This document shows positions 1 through 11,700 of a stretch of 64,000 bases of DNA, one piece after another. Both the position numbers and the translations under genes were made by a program. The notes below the pieces were generated by a model that was not told the DNA's origin, did no database searches, and saw only the letters and a program-made list of their open reading frames with translations. Position 1 is the first letter of the stretch. The number at the start of each line of letters is the position of its first letter. Source of the DNA: Micropterus salmoides (lineage: Eukaryota > Chordata > Actinopteri > Centrarchiformes > Centrarchidae); the NCBI RefSeq assembly GCF_014851395.1, contig NW_024041484.1, forward strand, positions 2,621,015 to 2,685,014. Reading direction: 5' to 3'.

Positions 1-1020
1 TCTAATAGTGTGATTAGCTGAGAATGTATATTCTACAGTTTAGAGATTGTGGTTTGTGATCTTGTTAAAATAACTGTCACATTTTCAGACAGTCTACTGG
101 AAGAGGATTTTCAAATCGCTCTTTTCTCACCTTTGCACAGCTGCATCACAGGATGACATGGATAAGAATGTCCATTTGTCTGTTTCGGAAAGCTACAGAA
201 CCCCTCCCCAAATCTGACGGGAATGTGCGGATGGGAGCGTGTTTCCTAAGCTATTCAACCACCTACCAGCCACTTCTGACTGAATATACTGGCTCCTTAA
301 ACAAAAAGTTGTTTTAACGCAAACCATGATTTTTTCCCTTGACCTTAACCTTTTGTGCCTTAACCCGACCAAACCTGAAAACAGTGGTGTCAGAGCAGAA
401 AGGATCTGTTTTGGAAGCTGTTAAGAAAACAGTAACACATATTGTGTTTTGTTGTTTAATTTGCAGGACTTGTTGGTTGAGTTAATTGAATTGCTAGGTT
501 ATAACTTATTATTTACTTATAACTATTCTAAGTAGAGGAAAAAGTGGCTGTTTCCAAAGTTGTGCCCTATTTAATATACTGTATTGTGCACTACATCTAC
601 TGGCTGCTGTTTCATTTAAGTTTCTTAGTGCTGAGTGGGAAGTTTATATACCACATAGTACACCTCAAAAAATCCCACAGTGTGAAAATTACATCCACCT
701 AAACCTGTAAATAATAATGCAAAATTTGCAATGATTCAGAAGTCTCAGTTTACTACTCACTGTGGATTAAACTACTATGTGCCTGCTATATAAAAAAGTG
801 AGTGAGTGATTTCAAACAGCCAGTTTTTTATAATTATGAGCAATATCATCCGTTTTATGACTTAAAGGTGCATTTCTGTGACGTAAGTTTTTAATCTATT
901 TTATTATATTTCATTGCCATAAATTTATCTTTGTTTTGTCTTCTTTTATCTAGTTATTTTAAAATGTAGTCCTCTATTATGGTCTAAACTGTCTAAACTG
1001 ACTAAACTTGTTATCAGCTT

Positions 1021-1085
1021 GTCAGTCATCTATAAAGCATTGTGAGCTGCATTAACTTGTCTGAAAGGTGCTGTATGAAGAACGT
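1021..1085 (+). repeat. L2-type LINE 3' tail remnant
   Basis: The string of TATAAAGCATTGTGAGC, then GAAAGGTGCTGTATGAA resembles the conserved 3' ends of fish L2 LINEs (TGTAAAGCAC ... GGTGCTATATAAATAAA). Only the tail is left. Confidence 0.4.
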
Positions 1086-1249
1086 TTGACTGACTGGCTG
1101 ATTGATTGATTGTTGAACAATGCAAGGTTGAAACTATTTGTAAAAATCGGCTTTGCAAATGCTTTACCGTTTTGGATGGCCTCTTTAAGCCATCAAAAAC
1201 TATTTTAAAGTGACAGAGAATTTAAACTGACATGAAGAAAACATCAGAT

Positions 1250-1400
1250 TGTCATTGAAAAACACATCAGTATGCAAAAATACCAAAGTCCTGTGTTTTA
1301 TGTTTCACTGCCAATACAACTTTTCCAGTGCAAGTATTTCAATGCCAATGTGTCCCTTTTCAGTTCAGATTTTCAATGCCACATATTATTTTCACTGCCC
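1250..1400 (+). repeat. Unclassified dispersed repeat, copy A
   Basis: Shares an 18-base identity (CATTGAAAAACACATCAG, 1,253-1,270) and several further blocks, including a block of about 35 bases around CAAGTATTTCAATG, in the same order with the stretch at 52,250-52,445. I do not recognise the family. Confidence 0.55.
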
Positions 1401-1774
1401 TTGCTCCAAATGAAAGCATCTCATAATAATAAATGATCTCTCTTGCTTGTCAGTACATTACATTCTGAATAGCACTAGTGTTATCTTTAAGCATCAGTTA
1501 AAACAACAGCGACAATGATGTAATAACAATAACCCCTTGACGCCTTTTTACAATTTTTTTACAATTACATGAAAAAATTATTATTTGTGTTTTAGCTTTC
1601 AAGCTGATGCTAAATTAAGTGGTGATTATTAACTTGTCTATAGCAAGAGGTTCCCAGGTACGTATCGAATATGTACAAACTGGCACATACGCTCAGCTGA
1701 AGTCTGAATGGAAGTGGTGTGAGGCGAATTCGCGACAATCAGCATTAAGGGGATAATGTCCAATTGCCTCTGAT

Positions 1775-1950
1775 GCCTTCAAAACTCACCTGTTTGGTTT
1801 GGTGCGTGTTTGCCTGTTTAGTTACGTGAAAGCTTGAATCCAGCTCTGGTGCATACCAAACAACTGGACAGAGACCCCCTGAAAAAGAGGTTCTCTGTCC
1901 ACTCCCAAGCAGATTCTGGTGCAGTTTGTTTATGGTCAGAAAGGAAAATA
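1775..1950. repeat. MITE-like teleost repeat remnant
   Basis: Contains CTCTGGTGCATACCAAACAA, then GAGACCCCCTGAAAAAGAGG and TCTGGTGCAGTTTGTTT, a pattern I associate with a common non-autonomous DNA repeat of fishes. Two copies of the CTGGTGC motif in direct order and the paired GGTTTGGTGCG upstream fit a degraded TIR element. Ends are not resolved. Confidence 0.4.
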
Positions 1951-2219
1951 TATCATCCTCACAACACATCTTCTGGTCATGATCTGTCAGGAAAGTTCTA
2001 CAAAAACTACAAACTGATCACACTAAAATGTCCCATAACATCGCCAGTAATGCTGCAATTGAACTTTAATGCTCTGACAGACAACTCTCTACAGTCCTAA
2101 ATCGCCCGTGATCTCACTGAACAAGTGTGACACTTGCTTCACTGACTAAAATCATAAATACATATCATAAAAACAGGTTTATTAGCAAGTAGGCTTAAGA
2201 CAACAACAAACTGAGCTGC

Positions 2220-2480
2220 CTGGATAAAAAAAGTTAATTAGACAAGCTGAAAATGTTGAGAGGCAAACTGTCAATGGACGTTTGAGTAACAGAGCACACA
2301 AAAAACTCACTGTTAGATCTGCAAGTAAGATAAATGAAGGACAACTTAATCTTCACCGGAATAGCGGAGACCCCTAACGAAGATACAGGAGAAACTTAAA
2401 GACTTCCTCCACAAAGAGATGGACTTAACCAAGGACAATGTTAAAGCTATATCCTTCAGCTAGAGCCACTGTGTTGAAAA
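2220..2480 (+). mobile_element. L1/Tx1-like LINE ORF1 remnant
   Basis: Reading on the plus strand gives LIFTGIAETPNEDTGE and, after a one-base frame change, KLKDFLHKEMDLTKDNVKAI. This resembles the RNA-binding region of L1-type ORF1 proteins (a NLIFxGIPE ... motif followed by a helical KxxxF segment). Frameshifts and the loss of the rest show it is dead. Confidence 0.45.
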
Positions 2481-3072
2481 AATGAAAATCTTCGCTAAAA
2501 ATGTATCTATAAAATCTATAGCAAAATCTCCACCTGAGACCTTTTTGTGGACAGGCCAAAAAGGTCTCTTGCCAATTCTTTGCTTGATGCGCAGTCAAGG
2601 ACATCAGGATAGTCTGATTGCAAACAAACTCTACTTTGAAATTAAACTCTTGTTCCAAACATCACAAGCTGGCTGCAAAGAATTTAAAATATCGACTATA
2701 TTCTCGTGGGCCAACAAATGTGCATAAAGAGGAGAGAGAGGAGAAAAGAGAAATTAAATGAAAATAGTTTTGAAATTACATTGGACCTTATTTGGACTAC
2801 TCACATAAATAAACTGTATACCTGTGCGATAAAGAACATCTGTGGGTGAGTCTGTGAGTATGATGAAAGAACTAGCCCACTGATGTAGCAGTCTCTACTT
2901 CTGTTGTCTTTCAGCAGTTATTATTATTTTGCCCAGCCTTGCGCTAACGGTTTTTTTTTTATAGCAGTAGGGGGATTTGTTATAAGAAGAAAGAGGAGAG
3001 ACTCACCCAACCAGTCAATATGGTATAGCCTATATGTCTACTTTCACTCCTTTTACAATGTGAGTTGTGTGT

Positions 3073-3157
3073 GTGAGAGAGAGAGAGACAGTGGAGTGGA
3101 GATATGAAATGAGGAAGTTGTGGAAGGTGGGAGCAGGCTATAGCTTGGGGGGGGGGG
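3073..3157. repeat. GA repeat and G11 run
   Basis: A (GA)n block lies at about 3,074-3,089, and 11 consecutive G at 3,147-3,157. A second G-rich run lies at 3,299-3,307. Simple sequence only. Confidence 0.8.
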
Positions 3158-3654
3158 TGCTGTGAAGGTAATCAGGATACTCTGTCTCTTATATAAACAC
3201 TGCTGCTCCTCAGATTCAATGTGAAATAACAAAATGACTGTGCCATGGTTGAATAATAGAAACGTGTTAACACATATGGGTGTATATGGAGTGAATTCGG
3301 GGGGGGGTGAAAGAATTTATTTTTGGCTTTGATCTATAACAGAAGGGAAAGCAGACAGGCCTTGTTAGTGAAAAAGACAAGCAGAACTTGCTTTGATTTT
3401 GCAGGAACTTAATAGGGTAGAAATATGGTTAGATAAAGGTTAGGCAGGTAGAAGAATGCAAATTCCTGGATTTAGGTTAATTATTACATGAAATTAGACA
3501 ATGGATTCATGGTTCAGTTGTTTATTTATCTATTTGCTGTTTGCTCTTTTGTTTTGCTTAAATTAAAATAAAGTAATGCAACACTGTTTTGTGGGTTGGG
3601 TGAACTAACATTAATGTATAGATATATAATAAAACAATAAGTTCTCCACTCCAT

Positions 3655-4041
3655 CTTCGCTTGATCGTCGTCGCTCCAGTCCTGGTGCCACTATTACGTT
3701 CTAAGCTCTCCTGTTCCTTGTCCCTTAACCTGTTGTCTCCCGAGACTAACCCTGTCTTTTCTTTCTCCCCGCCAGGTCCACTCACCTCCGCCATCCAGTC
3801 AGTCAGCCGGGCTCGCCTACCTGCCTTCTCCCCTCGCCTCGGCCTCCAGCCCCCTCTCAGTCGCCTCGCTCGAACCTTGCCAGCCCTGCCTGCTCCTCGG
3901 TCCTCCGTGCCCTCGTCCGCTGGCGTCCTGCTCACCTCATCTCACCTCCCAACTCCCCTCTTCCCTTTTTTCCCCTCAATAAACCTCTTTTTGTAATCTG
4001 ACAAGCACTGCGTTTGGGTCCGTTCTGTCTACACCTATAAC
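3655..4041 (+). repeat. C-rich LTR-like fragment
   Basis: A strikingly pyrimidine- and C-rich block ends with CTCAATAAACCTCTTTTTGT, then CACTGCGTTTGGGTCC and CCTATAACA. An AATAAA signal followed by TTTGGGTCC near a terminus in ACA is also seen in the LTR-like repeat at 16.3-18.5 kb. The 5' end is not recognisable. ORFs on both strands here arise from the base composition. Confidence 0.35.
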
Positions 4042-4369
4042 ACTCCTGGGGTGAATGGTGTGCGGGCCCCCAGCAGACGGAGACTGGCCTGTGTGGTTAT
4101 CACCAGCAGTATTCCAATCATTTCTGTATTATGATGAGCAAGATTCACATAGCCAGTTAGAACTGCAATGGTGTGGCTGTTACCAAAAAAAGAAGCATGG
4201 CTAAAAAATAAAAACTACAGCATCTATTTCCTATAAGAAATACACTCCAGAAAATAGAAAACATATTGTCACTCCAGACTGGAGAATCTATGTCTCTTTA
4301 CGGGAAAATAGCCTTAATAAACTATTTTATAATATCACATTTTATATAAATATTAACTTCCCTAACAAC

Positions 4370-4560
4370 CCCTTCTGAAGAACTGTATAAAAATATGAAC
4401 AAAGAACATTTGCATTTATATGGAATAACAAACCTGATAAAATGAAAAGAGCATATTTATATAATACAACTGAAGAGGAAGGCTTGAAACTTTTGAACTT
4501 AAAAGGATTACACTACTGCCTAAAAGCATCTATCACACCAATGTTACAATGTTATACCAA
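4370..4560 (+). mobile_element. L1/Tx1-like LINE ORF2 C-terminal remnant
   Basis: Translation on the plus strand gives FIWNNKPDKMKRAYLYN, then EEEGLKLLNLKGLHYCLKAS, the conserved segment that follows the reverse transcriptase domain in L1-type ORF2 proteins (FIWxxKPxRxK ... GGLxLPN). The open frame runs on to 4,714 but loses recognisable similarity. It has the same orientation as the ORF1-like remnant at 2.2 kb, so both may come from one old insertion. Confidence 0.5.
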
Positions 4561-5359
4561 GACTATATATAGGAGAGGATTTGAGAGGGCTCTTTCCATA
4601 TCTACAGTAAAAGTTACCCACTTCAACCAGCTAAAAACAACTTATTTCCTTCAATGTCAGTTTTCATGGAAGACACTATCGCAAAGTGCAGTACCAGTAT
4701 CACCCCCCAGATAAACCAGATAACAAATAACATCCATATTAACAAATAATAACATTTGTAAATTATTTAATAAATAGAAATAGAAACAATTTGACTTTTT
4801 AGAAACCTTCACAAGTATATGGTCCAGTATATACACTATGACAATGTAAGAAAATTACTGTATCAACATGTGGAAAAATGCTATAGAGAGCCTAAGTCAC
4901 TCGCTTCCGCATCCGGTTGATGGGACCTTATGTTGGAATAAATATATCAATGGCGAGAGACAACTTATTTTTTGATCCTGTTTGAACTGTGCCCTGAATT
5001 ACATATATGATGTTTGTCAATTTAAAAGATAGTTTTGTACATTTTGTGTGAAAACCGTTCAATGAATATCTCTCGTCTCGCACAATATACACCAACATGT
5101 TAAAGCGGTAATGCTAGCTAAAGTTCATTGCTTGGTTGCTGCTAGCTAGATAACTTAGCTATGTTCCACGCAGAAATATATCTCACCTGACTCTCAGTCC
5201 TTTCATCTACACATGTAAGTTATCTGACGTTAGCTTCAGTCATTGAGAGAAAAAGACATCACACATGCGACTTTTGGGTTTGTGGTCCTTGTAATTATGT
5301 ATTTTCACATACTTCAACAATTTTACATCAAACTGCGACTTTACTGACTTTTAAATGTA

Positions 5360-5560
5360 CATTTTAAAAGATAAATGTGTAAGATTTAGTGACATCTAGT
5401 GGAGAGGATTGTGAATTGCAACCATCTTTCCAGTCTACCACTGCCCCCTAACCTTTCAAAGAGTGTAAGACAGCTACGGTGGCTGACACAGCACAAAAGG
5501 TTTGTCTTCTGAGACAGCAGAGAGTAGCCAGTCAAGAAAGGAGGTTTATATAAGTTAAGT
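5360..5560 (+). repeat. Teleost MITE-like repeat fragment
   Basis: The motif GTGTAAGATTTAGTGACATC followed by TAGTGGAGAGG and GAATTGCAACC is the signature end of a repeat common in percomorph genomes. The opposite end was not found within the next 2 kb, which are rich in GCTAGC/GTTAGC strings that also look repeat-derived. Confidence 0.4.
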
Positions 5561-7660
5561 ATATTTATCAAGAAATTATATTTAATTAATTATTCAGTAA
5601 AACATTGTGACATTGCCACTGACAGATAACATGGAAAATATTAGCTAAGTGTGAAACACTGTCACTGTTTCTGCACCACAGTGCATTACATTACACATTA
5701 AATAAAGCTTGTACAAACATTGACAAGGGAAACACATTCATTCTCTCTGTGATTATGGACCCTCGCCAAAACTGCAATAATATCTGGCCCGCGGCCAGAT
5801 TATTGAGATTTGATAGCGGAAAAAAATATAAATGAATACATTTTTTGATAGCATTTGAACTGAGCTTTTACTTTGAAAATTCTATTATTAACGACATTAA
5901 AAGAGTTTGTTACCTGCTTGTCCGTAGGTTGATGGATATGGATCAAACACTGCACCTAACCGAAAAACATGTGGATGTCAGTTTTATATACAGTATTATA
6001 TTCTCATCCACCATCTAATGGTTGAAAATATTGCTCAGATGCAAAACTTATTTGCAGGCCCCTGCTATATATTATTACTTCTTTGTCTTCAGAGATTGTA
6101 TTATATTCACAATTAAGCATGTGCAGGAGTGTGTTCATCCCGGCGATTGGTCCACATCAACCTCTGACACTTATTTTTATGACCCCAGTATCTCCAGTCA
6201 GAGAAAATTCCTGCTTTTCTCAGTTACGGGAATGCAATCTAACGTTTTCTGATGAACTAATCCCTGTTCACATTGCCTGCATTCAGTCGACGCGATACGT
6301 TGGCGTTAGCTCGCCTGTCTGCTTTTCAGTCACCAATGTTATTTGTGTCTCTTTCACTGAAGACTCAGCAATATGAGCATAGCTACATGTATTGGATGAT
6401 AATGAAACGGTTAGTGAGCTAGACTGAATATTTTATTAGATTATTGTCAAACTTTATGAGAGTTATACCTCAGTAAGTAACATTACTGTAGTGAATGCAT
6501 CTTCCTCTGCATTGTTGTCCTGCGTCGTTATGTTGCAGTATTGTATATTATTTGGGTCACGTAAGTTACAGTGACTGAGACGGCGGAGAAGTTGTAAACT
6601 TGAGTATCGGTAAAACACCAATAAATCTAAATTTAACAGTATGAAGCAAACAGCGGCAGATCCGTGCTAATGTAGCTGGTTGCCTCTGCCTTTCATCACT
6701 AGGCTAGTATAAACAAACTGCTCATTTGCTTTGTACCATGACATAATTTCTTGCAGTCTAAAATCAACATTTTGACATAATACCAGTGGTACACAGGAAA
6801 GTAATATGAATCACGTTAGCTGGTAAAGTTATGTGGAAAGCCATCCGACTGTAGTATTTTGCAGCGGATAATGTTAGCAGCACGGCATTAGCCAATGAGC
6901 TAACGTTATTTAACTTGAGCCAACTAAAGCACATCACAATATATTTAACATGCTTTGCAGTAATGTTAGTTTACTCTGTGTCAGTTCCAAAACTAAGCGG
7001 AGGTCTCTCCGTGACTCATGCCTTTGTGATGTTGACATCGATATGACAGGCTTCAGCACTTAAAACTTTGTTGTTGGTTTTTATCCTTACATGGAGTTTA
7101 TGTTGGAGTCTGTGTTGTGCTGGGAGCTGGTCGTTTTGTGTGGACTGCATGTGCTGCGGTGTTGTCGCTATAGTCGGATAGAGGCTCGGGAGCGCACACA
7201 GGGCTACATCCCAACTCGATACCTTCACATAAGATGTATAATATAACCATATACAATAAGATATCCTGATTTTCAATCATCATCATATCATGTTTATACC
7301 AAATATCTTTCTTTTAATCATTCAATACTGTATATTACTTATTGCATTGTTAAGCTCTGTGTTTTGCAGATGGAAGTACGTTGCACTTCCCTTTTCTCAC
7401 TCACTGTTGTTACTAAAGGGAGAAAGGCTCAAGTTTTCTTCTTTGCAACCTAATAGCAAGAGCGTTGGAACATATTTGACAATCTAAACAAAATGGCTCT
7501 TCTATGCGTAATGGTATAATCTCAGGTAACCAAAATGCTATGGGGTGGACGAGCCTATGAGAATATGCAATAATGCGACCACAAAGTCGATTATCGATCT
7601 TTAACCTAAGATGTTCACTTGTACACCTAGTACACTTATGAACCACCCAATGCTCGAACA
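5561..7660. other. No gene; AT-rich, repeat-like
   Basis: Only short chance ORFs are present. Strings such as GTTAGC, AACGTTA and TTAGCTAG recur, as in many fish transposon remnants, but no element ends can be set. Confidence 0.4.
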
Positions 7661-7669
7661 TGATAATTG

Positions 7670-8165
7670 TAATGGCTGTTGGGCCTCACATCCATGACGA
7701 ACTAGGATGGGCCTTCAGATCACTGAGGAGGCTTTCCATAAGTCTGTAGACAAAGAACAAGCTAAAGACAAAGAAGAAGGCCGTAAGCCTTGTCATGCGG
7801 CTTGTCCTTTACAAAGGGGTTCAGAGAACAATGGAAAGCCCAGATGACCCCTATTCAGTTAATTCACACCTACCTGTGAACTCTAACTTGAAACCACACA
7901 AAGGGTTTGTATTGGCCGAAGCTTTTAGGGGGCGCAGTAATCCCAGGAAGTACAGCCATTTTGTGAACAGAGGTATAAAGCCGAACAGCAAAAACCCCTC
8001 TGGGCCGTTCCCAGTTCTTCACGGGACTGTAAGGAGGTATTTTCTTTCAGCGCTGAAATTTCTTTGTTCCTGAATACAGACTTCACTCGCCAGATGAGCT
8101 ACTCTGTTTCTTCCTTCTACCTCTATTATTTTTTTCTTTGTGTTACCAACACAATTTAGCACCCA
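7670..8165 (+). repeat. Possible LTR-like repeat
   Basis: Contains a TATA-like AGGTATAAAGCC at about 7,971, a downstream region with AGGAGGTATTTTCTTTCAGC and an end near TGTGTTACCAACACA. The layout is reminiscent of an LTR with U3, R and U5, but no target duplication or partner LTR is visible, so this is weak. Confidence 0.25.
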
Positions 8166-10019
8166 ACCACAATGCCTATCCCTGTAGGTGGTGGGCCCAC
8201 AGTATGTAGTACATAGTATGTTGTACACAACTGTGTAATGGCACATATATGTGTAGGTGGACCTAGTGGTATTCCATTCTTGCATAGCCAGAATATCTGC
8301 ACACTGCGTTTTAATGCTGTTCCAGCAGTGGAGCAAGGGGTGGCTGATCCCATATCATTCTGGTATGGAGGTGGGGTTAGAAAGACGCTATATAAGTCCA
8401 GTCCATTACTATTTACACACGGTAGATTGGCACCTATGTCGTAATGGAAATAGTTCAGTAACATTTTATTTAACATTTCTTGAATTGGAATGTCCTTCAT
8501 AGATTATACATTTGAACAGAATTCCACAGAAGTTTATGTCTTTATTCTTATTTTGTTTTGGGGTTTAATGTTCAAAATATCATCACAGAACATCATTATT
8601 GACCTTAACAATACCAGCTCAATACAAGCTAACTGAAATACTTAAAGTATGATGAAATCTATCTGACTGAGCTTGCTCTTTAGATGTTGCAAATATCAGT
8701 GTCCACATTTTATGCATGATGTAGATAAACCTGTAGATAAATCCTGCTAAGACTTGCCTGCAGGCCCGATACCAGACTAGACTGTGTTATTGATCCATAT
8801 TTGTGAAACCAAGGCCCATGCACCTGCCTGTGCTCAGCGTGACGTCAATGAACTGCAGCTGCTCTTATGTGCCTGTTTCCTTCCTCCTGTTTGATATTCC
8901 CGTCCATGCCTGTTCCAGGGAGCCGCTGACAAAGACATCCGCATACTGAGGCAAGGCGAGGCGGAGCGCCGCTGCATATCGCCCGCACTATAATTACCCC
9001 TTAGCTCCGTGCAACTTTAGAATAACAAATGGGTAATCAGTCGTGTGTTTGCAAAGCGTTGGAAAGAATCAGATGCAACATAACAACAACCACGAACAGG
9101 AAGATGGAAAGATTCACACCAAATTTTCAGCCTCATCCCAAAGAGGCTGCTGCACTGCTGGCTCACTGAATTGGAGAGGAAATGTTCTTTCTGGCTCAGC
9201 CATGCCCCGGGGAACACGCCGAATACAGGCCTCCAGCAACTTCATTTTCCAGCACATGAAGCTCTGAAAAATTGTGATTAAATCAATTCTTGCAATTTGC
9301 AATCCCCCAACTCTCTCTCTCTTTCTCTCTAAAACTCGCCAGTGGCATCTGCATCTCCTGTGGTCAATTTCAGTGTTACACAAGGATTCAGTGAGACCTA
9401 GTTAAGATGTAGAGAGGCTGGAGAGAGCATGAGAACAGGTAGTCAAGCCTTTTATGGGTGTAAAGAGGTGCTTGAGTGATTTAGTATTGAATTTTTATTA
9501 AAGAATATTTAACAAATACATTAATTAAATGGAGCAACCCTTAGTCAGTGAGGGCTATATTTATACTTGTGCCGTGTGTAGAGAATTCTTTCTGATGGCT
9601 GCCCCAGTGACTGGACCTCATTTGGGCTCCTCATGCCATATTAACGCAATCACATGCCCACTGCCAGGAAGTGGAATTCAATTAGTGCAGCAGCATGGCC
9701 CAATGAAATGGCACCCTGACCAGCAGTTCAGGTGAGCGGAATTAATGAGGGGAAACAAGCATTCAGGAAATTGAGTCCTGGACCTTCAGACAGCCAGTTC
9801 AGAAGGTTTGAAGTAAAAAACGAGGCCAGAGGCATTTATCCAAGGAGAAAGCAAGTTATTATTATATTATTGCCAATGTAAAAGGTACACGTGAAGGAAA
9901 CTCTTATATCAGTGCAATATGAATGCTGAGATTTGTTGTGCTGAAAAAATGCAAAAATAAATTGCACTATTGAATGTGGCAATCTGTTGAAAAAGATGTT
10001 TATCAAAACCTCATTACCA

Positions 10020-10080
10020 GTTACTAGGGGTGCGACGAGACACTTAACTCACGAGACGAGACGAGATTTTACCACAATTT
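10020..10080 (+). repeat. hAT-type terminal fragment
   Basis: TAGGGGTGCGACGAGACACT followed by repeats of ACGAG is typical of one end of a dispersed hAT-like repeat of fishes. No matching opposite end found. Confidence 0.35.
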
Positions 10081-10299
10081 TGAAGAAATCTTTAATTAGC
10101 TTAACTGACAACTCAAGATTTTGGAACCATTGGTAAGACCCTGTGTGAGGATATCAAGCAGCAATCAGGCTAAGAGAGAGTTAGCAGATATAGGCAGGAG
10201 CCTGACCATTCAAGGCTTTTAAAACGAGTAGTGACATCTTAAGATAAATTCTAAAACCCTGGCCTGGCATCAGCGTTTTGGATAAGTTGTAGTCTTCTA

Positions 10300-10560
10300 C
10301 AGTGGATAGAAAAAGTCTACACACCCCTGTTAAAATGCCAGGTTCTTATGATGTAAAATAATGAGACAAAGATAAATCATGTCAGAATTTTCCACCTTTA
10401 ATGTGACCTATAATGTGAACAATTCAATTGAAAAACAAATTGAAATCTTTGAGCATTATCAAGCATTGTCAAACTGCGTGGTAGAACCAAGGAAGCGACC
10501 TCTACAGAAAAGCTAGATGCTGCTATCGAGGCTGTTCTAAATTGATTCAAGTAATCACTC
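10300..10560 (+). mobile_element. Tc1/mariner end fragment
   Basis: After a TA at 10,298-10,299 the sequence begins CAGTGGATAGAAAAAGTCTA, then CACACCCCTGTTAAAATGCC, which I recognise as the terminal inverted repeat of an abundant fish Tc1-like element. Short transposase-like traces follow (GRPRKLD-like codons near 10,500). The other end is missing. Confidence 0.55.
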
Positions 10561-10611
10561 TGCGCCACTTAAAAAAATCAAACCAGTAAGTTGGCATGGC
10601 TAAGCATCAGT

Positions 10612-11290
10612 GGCCAAGTTTCCATCCAATTGTCATGCGAATTTTAAGTGTAATTTTGAAATGTCGCAAAAAAGAATAATATTGCGAAATCGGTGTGTTC
10701 AGCTGGTTTGGAGCGAATAAACCAGGCTACGGCAAGCGTAGTTACGTCAGTAGTTGACGTTACACATGGCTGTAATAAATAAGATGTATGGGTTCCAAAC
10801 CAGAAACAAAACTAGTCGCATGAACCTGATGGCCATTGATCTTAGAAAAATGGAGAGAGGTCCTCAGAAATATGTTTCAAGCGGGCAAGTTGCTATGTTA
10901 TGTGAATATCCAGTGTTATGCTGAGTTTTGCATGCACCTCCAAATAATGCTTTTAAACGCAATGATATCCTTTGTGGGGTTCAAGCTGCGTTACTAGCTG
11001 CGAGGTGCAGGAAATTCTCAGTAGGCATGCAGAACTCCGCACAACCGGGCGAGACAGAAGTAGCAGAAACAGCTGAACAGTCGTGAGTTACAAGTTCGCT
11101 ACGTCAGAACTTATTCGGTAAAAGTGTTTCCATCTCCCATTTAGCGCATTAAGTCTTTTTCGACAAAGGCAAAAACCACCTCAAGCGAGCGTAAAAATTT
11201 TTTTTTACGAAATTAAGGATTTTTTTCCAAATTTTGCTGTTTCCATCAACCTTTTCTAATGCCATACTTCAAAATGCGCATTAATTAATT
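10612..11290. repeat. Possible degraded MITE
   Basis: The phrase GTTTCCATC recurs at about 10,619, 11,127 and 11,240, with TGCGAATTTT near the left end and GCGCATTAATT near the right. Similar wording marks a family of non-autonomous DNA elements in fishes. Ends are not certain. Confidence 0.3.
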
Positions 11291-11439
11291 AATTAATAGT
11301 GTCGACTTAAAATGACAGCAGATTCAGGTGCTTATGTTGGACTCCCCCCAAAGTGGAAATCAGAGAGGAGGCAATGTCAGACTGAAGATGGAAATGGAGT
11401 GTAAAAGTTGAAAATTCTGTCTGATATCAGGCCAAGAAA

Positions 11440-11700
11440 ATGTATCAGTTGCACAAAGCAGGACTGCTCAACTTTAGAGACCCAAGGATCAAAAGACAAC
11501 TGCGTCAAAACGTACACCTAGGTTATGTGCTTCTTTTTAAACAATATAAGATAAGGCCTGACAGCATCACAGCATACTTGCGTCTCTATTTTTCTCAAAT
11601 GAATCAGATTCAGAGCAGTGATTTCGACTCATCACAGCAGGAAAAGCTCAGGGATTACACCGAAAATTTCTCTTTTCCAGCAATTATTAAAATGCAGTAA
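11440..11700 (+). other. Unassigned 86-codon ORF
   Basis: An open frame with a fairly protein-like composition (QLHKAGLLNFRDPRIKRQLR near its start, polar and aromatic residues mixed). No family recognised, no splice sites or promoter obvious, and it sits among repeats. It could be chance or a transposon remnant. Confidence 0.12.

Noticed and set aside
3558..3996. Arg/Gly-rich minus-strand and Pro/Leu-rich plus-strand ORFs
   Set aside because: Mirror images of each other in a C-rich repeat block; composition artefact.
8019..8502. Overlapping ORFs of 68-114 codons on both strands
   Set aside because: Mutually overlapping in several frames, ending in a retroposon-like tail (GCTATATAAGTCCAGTCC at about 8,387); no conserved domain.
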